Below, one piece after another: positions 1 through 7,351 of a stretch of 64,000 nucleotides of DNA (positions are counted from its first letter, which is position 1; the number at the start of each line of letters is the position of its first letter). A program made the translations under genes and the position numbers. The stretch lies in contig JACWDT010000005.1 of NCBI GenBank assembly GCA_014653985.1, positions 1-64,000 of the forward strand, read 5' to 3'. The stretch comes from Pelagibacterales bacterium SAG-MED22. Its GTDB lineage: Bacteria > Pseudomonadota > Alphaproteobacteria > Pelagibacterales > Pelagibacteraceae. Under the pieces are notes generated by a model that saw only the letters and a program-made list of their open reading frames with translations, searched no databases and was not told where the DNA came from.

Positions 1-951
1 CTTGCGGCCGGATGTTCTGTTATTATTAAACCAGCAGAAGATACACCTCTAACAGCTATAAGAGTTGCAAAAATTGCTCAAGAGGCAGGAATTCCTGATG
101 GAGTTTTAAATGTTCTTCCTGGTTATGGTGATGTGGGAGAAGCACTTGGTAGACATAAAGATGTAGATGCAGTTTCCTTTACAGGATCTACAGAAGTAGG
201 TGGATACTTTCTAAAATATTCAAGTGAAAGTAATTTAAAACCAGTAGCACTAGAAATGGGAGGTAAAAGTCCATTCATAGTATTAGAAGATGCAAAAATT
301 AATGATGATTTAATTGATAATGCAATTAACTCTGCTTTTTGGAATGGAGGTCAAAACTGCTCTGCAAATATGAGGCAGATAGTTCACGAAAAAGTTAAAG
401 ATGAATTTTTAGATAAAGTTTCAAAAAAAGTTAAAAGTTTAAAAGTTGGAGATCCATTAGATTTAAAATCCAATATGGGATCAATGATTTCAAAAAATCA
501 TTTAATGACTGTTAATAATTATATTCAAAAAGGAATCGATGAAGGTGCAAAACTCTTATTAGGAGGTGTTTCAGGAATAAAACAAAAAGGCTTTTATGCA
601 AAACCGACATTATTTGATGGATTAAAAGAAAATATGACTATTGCTCAAGAAGAGATTTTTGGTCCGGTGTTAGGAGTTTTGACTGTTAAGAATGACAAAG
701 ATGCTCTTAAAGTTGCAAGTAATTCTAAATATGGTTTGCATGCAAGTGTATTTACCCAAGACATAGATAGAGCATTTCATTTGGCAAAAAGTTTACCTTG
801 TGGAACAGTTTCTGTTAATACATTTTCAGAAGGAGATATAAAAACTCCGTTTGGTGGATATAAACAATCTGGATCTTTATCAAGAGATCAAGGTACCGAG
901 GCTTTAAATTCTTTTCTTCAAACAAAAACAATCTGGATTAGTCATTCTTAA
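1..951 (+). CDS. Aldehyde dehydrogenase, NAD(P)-dependent (3' part, truncated by window start)
   Basis: The reading frame is open from base 1 to the stop at 949-951, so the gene begins upstream of the window; about 316 residues are visible. The catalytic glutamate sits in LEMGGKSP (codon 253-255) and the nucleophilic cysteine in GGQNCSAN (codon 358-360). The C-terminal EEIFGPVL and PFGGYKQSG motifs are also present. The family oxidises an aldehyde to the acid with NAD(P)+; the substrate cannot be read from this fragment, though it resembles the betaine/aminobutyraldehyde branch. A 124-base gap with an operator-like palindrome separates it from the TRAP transporter genes, so it may be a separate transcription unit. 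Confidence 0.93.
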   Translation, partial: LAAGCSVIIKPAEDTPLTAIRVAKIAQEAGIPDGVLNVLPGYGDVGEALGRHKDVDAVSFTGSTEVGGYFLKYSSESNLKPVALEMGGKSPFIVLEDAKINDDLIDNAINSAFWNGGQNCSANMRQIVHEKVKDEFLDKVSKKVKSLKVGDPLDLKSNMGSMISKNHLMTVNNYIQKGIDEGAKLLLGGVSGIKQKGFYAKPTLFDGLKENMTIAQEEIFGPVLGVLTVKNDKDALKVASNSKYGLHASVFTQDIDRAFHLAKSLPCGTVSVNTFSEGDIKTPFGGYKQSGSLSRDQGTEALNSFLQTKTIWISHS

Positions 952-997
952 AATAATTTAAGCAGTTTATATAAGCTAATTGCATATCAGTTAACCC

Positions 998-1046
998 AAA
1001 ATGGACGTCCATTTTCTTTGACTCGTCTTTGTTAATCTAGTTAAAT
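998..1046 (+). promoter_or_regulatory. Candidate promoter with 18-bp perfect palindrome upstream of dctP
   Basis: Bases 998-1015 read AAAATGGACGTCCATTTT, a perfect inverted repeat. Two bases later comes a plausible -35 (TTGACT, 1018-1023), a 17-base spacer and a weaker -10 (TTAAAT, 1041-1046). The dctP start follows at 1076 with a purine-rich ribosome binding site (AAGAAGGGG, about 1061-1069). A palindrome just upstream of the -35 suits an activator; a repressor is also possible. The cognate regulator is not in the window. The hairpin could alternatively be a weak terminator for the upstream dehydrogenase gene. Confidence 0.55.
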
Positions 1047-1075
1047 TAAATCTTAAATTAAAGAAGGGGAAAATA

Positions 1076-2125
1076 ATGAAAATAATTAACACTAAAAAAA
1101 TTTGCAAAACTTTGCTTAAAGTATTTGCAATCGCTTTTTTTGCCCAAGCTGCCTATGCAGAGGTAACTCTTAAGCTTGGAACTACTGGAAGATTGGGTAT
1201 GCCTATTGGTGATGCCATAGATCAAGCATTGATACCAGCCTTGGCAAAAGCGTCTGGTGGTAAAATGAAAGTTGAACCATATTATCAAAAAACATTATGT
1301 GCAGAGCAAAAATGTGGTGAACAAGCCAATCAAGGACTTATAGCTCTATGGACTAGTTCCACTGCAAACTATGGTAATTTTGGACCAGAGCTAGCAATTT
1401 TTGATTTGCCTTTCATTTTCAAATCATTGGAAGATGCAAAAAGAATATCAGATGAATGGTTAGCTGAAAGACAGTGCAAACTTGCCCTTGAAAATGCTGG
1501 TCACATTTGCCTTTCTGTATATTCAAGTGGTGGATTTAGACAGCTTGGAAATGCAACTAAACCAGTTCATGTTCCTAATGATATGAAGGGACTAAAATGG
1601 CGTACTACAAAAAGTCCAGTTGAGTTCATGCTAGTAAAAAATTGGGGTGCAACTCCAACTCCTTATGACTGGAGCCAGTTATACTCAGGTCTACAGTCGG
1701 GTGTAGTTGAAGGTCAGTATGTTGCTAGTCCATGGCAGCACGTAGCAAAACTTCATGAAGTTGCAAAATACTTCACTGAAATTGGTGGTATGTGGTCAGG
1801 AAACATTTTAGCAATGGATGCAAAGCAGTATAATGCTCTGTCGTCTCAAGAGAAAAAATGGTTACACGAAGCAGCCGATGCTTATGGAGAAAAAGTAAAC
1901 CAGTTAGATAACGCTTGGATTAAGAATGGTGAAGACGCAATCAAAGCATCTGCAAAAGAATGGTATGTGCCAACTGAAGCAGAAATGTCTAAATGGAGAG
2001 CAGGTGCAATTGGTGCTTGGTTAGATGCTAAAGGTACTTTTGAACCAGAAGTAGCTAAAAGAGTTCTTCTAGAACAAGGAATGGATGGATTTGTAGCTCA
2101 ATTAGAGAAAGCTGGGGCTCTATAA
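1076..2125 (+). CDS. dctP: TRAP transporter substrate-binding protein (DctP family)
   Basis: A 349-residue periplasmic solute receptor. The N-terminus has lysines, a hydrophobic stretch and an AYA/E cleavage site after residue 28. The mature protein has the DctP pattern, including the IFDLPFIF and GLKWRT segments and the GVVEGQ motif. DctP proteins capture an organic acid or related small anion or zwitterion for uptake driven by the sodium gradient; the substrate is unknown here. A CAEQKC cysteine pair near residues 72-78 could form a disulfide. It is first of dctP-dctM-dctQ-dddK. A stem-loop lies between it and dctM, a common arrangement that leaves more receptor than membrane subunit. Confidence 0.92.
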   Translation: MKIINTKKICKTLLKVFAIAFFAQAAYAEVTLKLGTTGRLGMPIGDAIDQALIPALAKASGGKMKVEPYYQKTLCAEQKCGEQANQGLIALWTSSTANYGNFGPELAIFDLPFIFKSLEDAKRISDEWLAERQCKLALENAGHICLSVYSSGGFRQLGNATKPVHVPNDMKGLKWRTTKSPVEFMLVKNWGATPTPYDWSQLYSGLQSGVVEGQYVASPWQHVAKLHEVAKYFTEIGGMWSGNILAMDAKQYNALSSQEKKWLHEAADAYGEKVNQLDNAWIKNGEDAIKASAKEWYVPTEAEMSKWRAGAIGAWLDAKGTFEPEVAKRVLLEQGMDGFVAQLEKAGAL

Positions 2126-2145
2126 ATCGTTTAAAGAAAAACTGT

Positions 2146-2187
2146 GTAAAGATCATTTAGTTCTATTTAGAGTTAGATGATCTTTAC
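2146..2187 (+). promoter_or_regulatory. Intergenic stem-loop between dctP and dctM
   Basis: GTAAAGATCAT (2146-2156) is perfectly complementary to ATGATCTTTAC (2177-2187), giving an 11-bp stem with a 20-base loop. No T-run follows, so it is not a standard terminator. By analogy with other binding-protein transport operons it probably protects the dctP message or reduces read-through into dctM. Function is inferred from position. Confidence 0.5.
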
Positions 2188-2216
2188 CTAAAACAAATCA
2201 TAACATATAAGTAACT

Positions 2217-3500
2217 ATGGAAAGTATCATTCTACTTGTAGTACTACTTTTCCTAATCTTATTAGGTGCACCCATTGGCTTCATATTAATACTGATACCA
2301 TTTGTTTATATTTTATTTACTGACGCTGTACCGCTTGTTTTGATCCCAAGTCAAATGTTTAATGCAATTGACTCGGTTCCATTAACTGCAATTGCGTTCT
2401 TTATGCTTACAGGTGAGTTAATGACAAGTGCTACGATTACGGACCGATTAGTAGCTTTGAGTAGGGCATTAATTGGACGTATACGAGGGGGGTTGGCCCA
2501 AGTAAATGTTCTTGTAAGTATGTTTTTTGCGGGGATGAATGGTTCTGTAGTAGCAGATACAGCTACAGTGGGAGCACTAGTTTTACCAGCAATGAAAAAA
2601 GCTGGATATCCTGCTGCTTTTTCGGCTGCAGTTACAGGAGTTAGTTCCACCATAGGAGGGATAATTCCACCAAGTATCATGATGATTGTACTTGCTAACT
2701 CGACTGAGATTTCGATTGCAGCTTTATTTGCAGCTGGGATTATTCCAGGTGTGTTGATAGGAGTTGTTATCATGATAATTAATCATTATTTTGCAATCAA
2801 ATATAACTTTGAGAGAAGTGATGAACCATTTTCGATACGTCGAGCTGGTAGAGAATTATATCGATCCTCGTTCGCCCTTCTAATACCTTTAGTTTTAGTC
2901 GGTTCAGTAATGGGTGGTGTGGCATCGGTTGTTGAGGCTGGTGCTATCACAGCAATGGTTGCGCTATTAACAGGAGTATTCGTTTATCGAACTATTAAAT
3001 GGAAAGAATGTACTGGTGCTTTTCGTCGAGCATTCCGTAATTCAGCAATGGTTTTTATTATTATAGCTGCTTCAGGACCTTTCAGTTGGTTACTTACTTC
3101 TCTAGGGGCAATTGGTGATCTTGAAAGCTGGCTTTTAAGCCTGACAGGTTCCCCCATTATTTTTATTTTAGCGGTGATTCTATTCATTTTTCTTCTTGGA
3201 ACAGTAATGGACTCAGCAGTAAACATTATCATAGTTGGCCCAGTTCTAGTTAACGTTATGGCTCAAGCCGGTTTTCCTGAGGTACAAGCAGCCATTGTTG
3301 TAATAGTTGGTTTTTTAATAGGATCAGTAACACCACCAGTAGGCGTAGCTTACTTTACTGCTGCAACAATAGCACAAGTGCGTCTTGAAAAGGTGGCTGT
3401 TGCTTTAATTCCTTATTTAGTTGGTCTTTTTTTACTTTTATTTTTTATTCTTGTTATTCCAGAGTTGACTATGTTTCTTCCTAACCTAATGAGCAATTAA
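2217..3500 (+). CDS. dctM: TRAP transporter large permease subunit (DctM family)
   Basis: A 427-residue, very hydrophobic inner-membrane protein with about 12 predicted segments. It shows the DctM hallmarks: GMNGSVVADTATVG near residue 106, IIPPS at 149-153 and a second GSVTPPVG motif near residue 350. It forms the sodium-coupled transport channel that takes substrate from DctP, with DctQ as the small subunit. The order P-M-Q places the large subunit before the small one. Sampled bases 2641-2700 contain 23 G+C of 60, clearly higher than most of the window, consistent with recent acquisition or with membrane-protein codon bias. Confidence 0.94.
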   Translation: MESIILLVVLLFLILLGAPIGFILILIPFVYILFTDAVPLVLIPSQMFNAIDSVPLTAIAFFMLTGELMTSATITDRLVALSRALIGRIRGGLAQVNVLVSMFFAGMNGSVVADTATVGALVLPAMKKAGYPAAFSAAVTGVSSTIGGIIPPSIMMIVLANSTEISIAALFAAGIIPGVLIGVVIMIINHYFAIKYNFERSDEPFSIRRAGRELYRSSFALLIPLVLVGSVMGGVASVVEAGAITAMVALLTGVFVYRTIKWKECTGAFRRAFRNSAMVFIIIAASGPFSWLLTSLGAIGDLESWLLSLTGSPIIFILAVILFIFLLGTVMDSAVNIIIVGPVLVNVMAQAGFPEVQAAIVVIVGFLIGSVTPPVGVAYFTAATIAQVRLEKVAVALIPYLVGLFLLLFFILVIPELTMFLPNLMSN

Positions 3501-3504
3501 ACAT

Positions 3505-4014
3505 ATGTTAAAATTTTTAAACAACTTTGACCGTTTTACTCATCGAATATTGGAAGCTATGTGTTCACTCTTTTTGGCTGCGATGGTTTTTTTCACTATT
3601 TATAACGTTACTATGCGATATGTTTTTAATAACCCTCCTGTTTGGGGTGATCTACTAACAGTATTAAGTAATATTTGGTTGATGTTTATAGCACTTTCCT
3701 TAACAGCGAGAGACAATGAACACATAGCTTTAAATCTAATTTATGAAAGATTACCAAATAGAATATCACTATATATACGTCAATTTTGGAAAATTATGAT
3801 TATGGTAATTGGTATAGTCCTAATAATTTATGGAGTTGAACTTGTAGAAGGTATGCGTGGGAAGTATTGGGAAATGTGGTATTTTGAAATTAGTTCTAAA
3901 GGTATTGAGTTTAAAGAGAATTATATGCCAAAAAAATACGCAGTCGCAATTTTGCCATTAGCTGGATTTTTGACAACTATTGGTGCTGCTATTAGTTTTG
4001 TGAAAAAGGTCTAG
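3505..4014 (+). CDS. dctQ: TRAP transporter small permease subunit (DctQ family)
   Basis: A 169-residue membrane protein with four hydrophobic segments. The conserved N-terminal portion contains NVTMRYVFN, a tryptophan-containing cytoplasmic loop (PPVWGD) and an ARDNEHIALN segment, all typical of DctQ. It starts four bases after the dctM stop and is followed 11 bases later by dddK, so it belongs to the same operon. DctQ is required for assembly and function of the TRAP transporter but carries no substrate information that can be read from sequence. Confidence 0.9.
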   Translation: MLKFLNNFDRFTHRILEAMCSLFLAAMVFFTIYNVTMRYVFNNPPVWGDLLTVLSNIWLMFIALSLTARDNEHIALNLIYERLPNRISLYIRQFWKIMIMVIGIVLIIYGVELVEGMRGKYWEMWYFEISSKGIEFKENYMPKKYAVAILPLAGFLTTIGAAISFVKKV

Positions 4015-4025
4015 TTCTTTGAGTT

Positions 4026-4406
4026 ATGATATTTGTTAAAAATTTTAATTCAATCTCCAGTCAAGAATGGAAAACAAGTGAGAAATATCCTGGAGTGAGA
4101 TGGAAGTTTTTAGTTGATGCAGATATTGATGGAAGCAAAGGAATTTCTTGTGGTTTTGCGGAAATTTTACCAGGTGGAAAATTAACTTTACATCATCATG
4201 CACCAGACGAAATTTATGTTGTAACCAATGGTTCTGCAACTTTAAACAAAAATGGTGAACTTGAAGAGATTAAAAAGGGGGACGTAGTTTATATTTCTAA
4301 TAATGCTAAACATGCACTTAAAAATAATAGTGATGAAACATTTGGATTTTATTGGCTTTTCCCAACAGATCGATTTAAAGAAGTTGAATATTTTTCTGAT
4401 GAGTAA
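4026..4406 (+). CDS. dddK: DMSP lyase, cupin type (DddK-like)
   Basis: A 126-residue single-domain cupin. From memory of the SAR11 enzyme DddK, its metal ligands are His56, His58, Glu62 and His96, with catalytic Tyr64 and Tyr122. This protein has H56, H58, E62, Y64, H96 and Y122 at exactly those positions, within HHHAPDEIYVV and the C-terminal FPTDRFKEVEYF. DddK cleaves dimethylsulfoniopropionate into dimethyl sulfide and acrylate. The gene follows dctQ by 11 bases and is therefore probably co-transcribed with the TRAP transporter, suggesting uptake of DMSP or a related compound (inference). A generic cupin of unknown function is the alternative, made unlikely by the residue match. Confidence 0.88.
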   Translation: MIFVKNFNSISSQEWKTSEKYPGVRWKFLVDADIDGSKGISCGFAEILPGGKLTLHHHAPDEIYVVTNGSATLNKNGELEEIKKGDVVYISNNAKHALKNNSDETFGFYWLFPTDRFKEVEYFSDE

Positions 4407-4412
4407 AGTTTT

Positions 4413-5327
4413 TTAATTTAGAAAATGAACACTAAAAAGTTTTTTGCTATCAACCCAAGTTTTATCTAGTTTCCATCCAGCTTTATTAGCTAAGTTTTTG
4501 AAGGATTCAATCGTATATTTATGAGAATTCTCTGTATGTATCTCTTCATTTTTTTTAATTAAATAATTTGAACCATTAATTCTAATATTATTTATTTTTT
4601 TAGATTTTAATCTCATTTCAATTCTTTTTTTTTGTTTATTATAAATGGCTAAATGTTTATAGGAATTCAGATTTATATCTGCACCTAATTCAGTATTAAT
4701 TCTTTGTAAAATATTTTTATTGAATTTTGCGGTTACCCCTTTTTTGTCATCATAAGCAGTAATTAGAGTTGGGATATCTTTTACTAAATCAGCACCGATG
4801 ATAATTTTTTTTGCTTTAAATTTTGATTTTAACATTTTTAAAAATTTAACAGCATCCTTCTCTTCGAAATTTCCAATGGTTGATCCTGGAAAAAATATAA
4901 TTATATTTTCAGATGAATTGATTTTAAAAGGTAGTTTATTATTTCTTGAAAAGTCATATCCTTTAGGAGTAATAGCTATTTTTGGGAATTTTTTTTTAAA
5001 ACTTTGAGATATCTTGTTTATATAATCTTCTGAAATATCCAAAGGTATATATTTTTTAGGCTTATCTAAACTGTTGAGAAAAATAGCTATTTTCTTGAAG
5101 TCTCCAGCACCTGGTTCAATTAAAACTGCTCGCTTACCTATTTTATTAGCAATTTCAATTTTATTATCTTTTAAAATTTTTCTTTCAGTTCTTGTTGGGT
5201 AATATGTTTTCAACTTCGTTATTTGTTCAAAAAGTTTCGATCCACGAAAGTCATAAAACCATTTAGAACTTAACTCTTTATTTTTTTTACTTAAACCGAA
5301 ACTTACTTCTTGTAAAAATGATTTCAT
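4413..5327 (-). CDS. egtD: L-histidine N(alpha)-methyltransferase (EgtD)
   Basis: A 304-residue SAM-dependent enzyme that trimethylates the amino group of histidine to hercynine, the first step of ergothioneine synthesis. Visible family motifs in order are WFYDFRGSKLFEQIT, YYPTRTERKIL, the SAM motif EPGAGDFKK, FFPGSTIGNF, the YDDKKGVTAKFN segment and RIEMRLKSK, then HTENSHKY near the C-terminus. The start ATG shares bases with the stop of the upstream methyltransferase gene (ATGA overlap), so translation is probably coupled. It is the last gene of an egtB-dioxygenase-methyltransferase-egtD series and converges on dddK with a six-base gap. Very AT-rich (11 G+C of 60 at 4621-4680). Confidence 0.95.
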   Translation of the reverse strand: MKSFLQEVSFGLSKKNKELSSKWFYDFRGSKLFEQITKLKTYYPTRTERKILKDNKIEIANKIGKRAVLIEPGAGDFKKIAIFLNSLDKPKKYIPLDISEDYINKISQSFKKKFPKIAITPKGYDFSRNNKLPFKINSSENIIIFFPGSTIGNFEEKDAVKFLKMLKSKFKAKKIIIGADLVKDIPTLITAYDDKKGVTAKFNKNILQRINTELGADINLNSYKHLAIYNKQKKRIEMRLKSKKINNIRINGSNYLIKKNEEIHTENSHKYTIESFKNLANKAGWKLDKTWVDSKKLFSVHFLN

Positions 5328-6244
5328 TTTATACTTTGCCTAACTAAAAGACGACTAATTGGCATTGAAAATCGCCCTTGTCTTTCATTATCTGTGCTCA
5401 CTTTGGATATTGCGAGCACGTCAGATAAATTTTTAATCATTAATTTTCTTTTTTCTGGTTTTAAGATAAATGCTGCGTAAAAAAATCCTGAAGCAATTTC
5501 AGCTACTTTAATAACTGGTCCTTCCATAGATACAACATTTGTTTCGATAGTCACACTTGCTTCTGGAAACGCTTTATGTGCAAGATTACTTAGACTCTCA
5601 GATCCTCGTATCCTTGGATCACCTAAATCAATCTCTCCATAACTAGGTAATTCTTCTTGAACATAGCTATAAATTAAATCATGTACCTCTGCATATCCAG
5701 ATGCTACATTCATTGGTCCATCAACTAATGCAGCAAACTGACCTTTAGAAGTTAAAACTCGTTTGATTTCATCTAAAACAGGAACTATCGGGTCCATTAA
5801 TGTCAAAGCCCAATGACATAACACAATGTCTATAGAGTTATCATTGATTGCTGTCAAATTTTGTGCTTTTGACTCAATAAGATTAACCCCACTATTTTTA
5901 AGACGAGTTTTAGCTAGTACCAATTCTTCAGGGCACATGTCTATACCTTTTAAATTTAAATTTTTATTACGATCAAATAAAATTTTTAATAACGGCCCTG
6001 ACCCGCAGGCAAGATCTAATACACTCAAACTTGCGTTATCAGGCACAACTTCACTTAGCCATTCATAACTATTACGTCCAGCTTCATCACGACAAGAACT
6101 TGCACATGCTTCAGTAAATCCAGTATTTTCTTGATGGATTGTTTTTAAATGATCAACTAAAGCATTACCATTAGGATGAAGATTACGAGCAAGACTTTTA
6201 GTCCAGATTGAATTTAATCCATTTTGATTATTTATGTTTTTCAT
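5324..6244 (-). CDS. SAM-dependent class I methyltransferase, substrate unknown, in ergothioneine-type cluster
   Basis: A 306-residue protein starting at the ATG that overlaps the upstream dioxygenase stop (ATGA, 6241-6244); a start at 6268 is possible but less economical. Motif I VLDLACGSG is at residues 75-83, an acidic motif II follows (KGIDMCPEEL), and later come CHWALTLMDP and the RVLTSKGQF segment typical of Rossmann-fold methyltransferases. An unusual cysteine-containing stretch (EACASSCRDEAGRNSYEWL) lies around residues 45-63. It is translationally coupled to egtD by another ATGA overlap at 5324-5327, so it probably acts on the same small-molecule pathway. The methyl acceptor is unknown; a histidine, thiol-histidine or hydroxylated intermediate is a hypothesis. 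Confidence 0.85.
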   Translation of the reverse strand: MKNINNQNGLNSIWTKSLARNLHPNGNALVDHLKTIHQENTGFTEACASSCRDEAGRNSYEWLSEVVPDNASLSVLDLACGSGPLLKILFDRNKNLNLKGIDMCPEELVLAKTRLKNSGVNLIESKAQNLTAINDNSIDIVLCHWALTLMDPIVPVLDEIKRVLTSKGQFAALVDGPMNVASGYAEVHDLIYSYVQEELPSYGEIDLGDPRIRGSESLSNLAHKAFPEASVTIETNVVSMEGPVIKVAEIASGFFYAAFILKPEKRKLMIKNLSDVLAISKVSTDNERQGRFSMPISRLLVRQSIK

Positions 6245-7239
6245 GATTTGTCTTTTAATGGCCAACAAATCGGATTTAGTGGACTAGCAGCCAAGTCTCC
6301 TGGTTTGACATTTGGTACAAATTTCTGCCAGTCACCAGAAACCATCGTAGGTGAATCAACTATTCTCGCTCCATCACGATAATAAGTATTGGCAAGAGCC
6401 ACTCGACTACGATTAGTTCGGTTGCGTGAGGCTGTATGGAAATTTAAATTATGATGAAAGCTAACTTCACCCAGCTCAAATGGAGTTTCATTTACAGTTA
6501 CATTATTTTTTGAAAAAACATCTGTAACCCCACGGTCATATCCAGTACCAGTTTTTTTAAACGTAACTGCATTGACTAATTTGTGGACATCGAGTGGATA
6601 GGCGAAAGAGAGCGGTCCCATCTCAAGAGGAATTGGCTGTGCAGGTGCCCAAGCAGTAACTACGTCATTGGTATCTAGAGGAAAATGATGATCGTCGAAG
6701 TGCCAAGGGGTACGACCACAACCAGCTTGTTTAGCTAATACATTGTCATGATAAAGTCTAACAGCTGGTACTCCAAGAAGATCTGCTGAAATTTGCCCTA
6801 GACGAGGTGATAATACATAAGCACGAAGCAGTGCGTTGTCAGGCCAAATCATTTCAAGACTAAGGAAACGAGCATGTGCTCCTTTATCTGGATCAACCTT
6901 AAATTCTTCTTTTAATAAATTAATTAACTCAGATCTAAGTTTTAACACAGCCCCAGGTGAAAAAACTTTTTTAAGTTTAATAAAACCATTTTTTTTAAAA
7001 AAATCAATTTGATCATTAGTTAAATGGTAGGGCTTAGCTAATTCTGAGATAACTTCATCATCACTTGGTATTGTAATATCTGGTAAAGGATCGGCATTAA
7101 TAATTTCATTTTCTTTATCATCATTATCTGCGAGACTAACATACCAGTCCCACCAGGCCTGATTATCCTTATCCCATGGTTTACTAATATCCGTAGCATC
7201 AGTTAGTTTAGAATTTAAATTGGTATTAGATTTAGACAT
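6241..7239 (-). CDS. Phytanoyl-CoA dioxygenase (PhyH) family 2OG-Fe(II) oxygenase in ergothioneine-type cluster
   Basis: A 332-residue non-heme iron oxygenase. The facial triad is readable: H180 and D182 in WHFDD, and H268 in NFHTAS, with R279 (NRSRVAL) placed to bind 2-oxoglutarate. The first 70 residues are polar and low in complexity. PhyH-type enzymes hydroxylate or halogenate small molecules; the substrate here is not known. The stop overlaps the next methyltransferase start, and egtB lies 112 bases upstream. Bases 6361-6420 hold 26 G+C of 60, much above the flanking egtD (11 of 60), which suggests the gene pair was acquired or exchanged recently. Ectoine-hydroxylase-like activity is another possibility. 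Confidence 0.87.
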   Translation of the reverse strand: MSKSNTNLNSKLTDATDISKPWDKDNQAWWDWYVSLADNDDKENEIINADPLPDITIPSDDEVISELAKPYHLTNDQIDFFKKNGFIKLKKVFSPGAVLKLRSELINLLKEEFKVDPDKGAHARFLSLEMIWPDNALLRAYVLSPRLGQISADLLGVPAVRLYHDNVLAKQAGCGRTPWHFDDHHFPLDTNDVVTAWAPAQPIPLEMGPLSFAYPLDVHKLVNAVTFKKTGTGYDRGVTDVFSKNNVTVNETPFELGEVSFHHNLNFHTASRNRTNRSRVALANTYYRDGARIVDSPTMVSGDWQKFVPNVKPGDLAASPLNPICWPLKDKS

Positions 7240-7351
7240 TTAAGTTGTTCTTATAGTTTTATTTTTTTTTAGTAACAGCGCGTTTTGACATGTAATGATT
7301 GATTTATCTGAAAAAAGTTTAGTTTTTTGTTCTAGTCATACAAAAATTCTC
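7240..7351. other. Intergenic region between egtB and the dioxygenase gene
   Basis: A 112-base gap, the longest in the thiol cluster. It is AT-rich with several homopolymer runs. No convincing promoter pair, hairpin terminator or riboswitch could be recognised, although it is long enough to carry a promoter for the dioxygenase-methyltransferase-egtD genes. Confidence 0.4.

Noticed and set aside
2351-2773. Minus-strand open frame of 140 codons inside dctM
   Set aside because: It lies wholly within a strongly supported membrane-protein gene; its proline/isoleucine-rich composition is what the complement of hydrophobic codons gives.
5324-6268. Methyltransferase as a split OvoA C-terminal domain
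   Set aside because: Kept only as a hypothesis: its motifs are generic class I and I could not recognise OvoA-specific residues.
7240-7351. Insertion scar or attachment site between egtB and the dioxygenase gene
   Set aside because: The gap is AT-rich without direct repeats at its ends, despite the GC step in the gene that follows.
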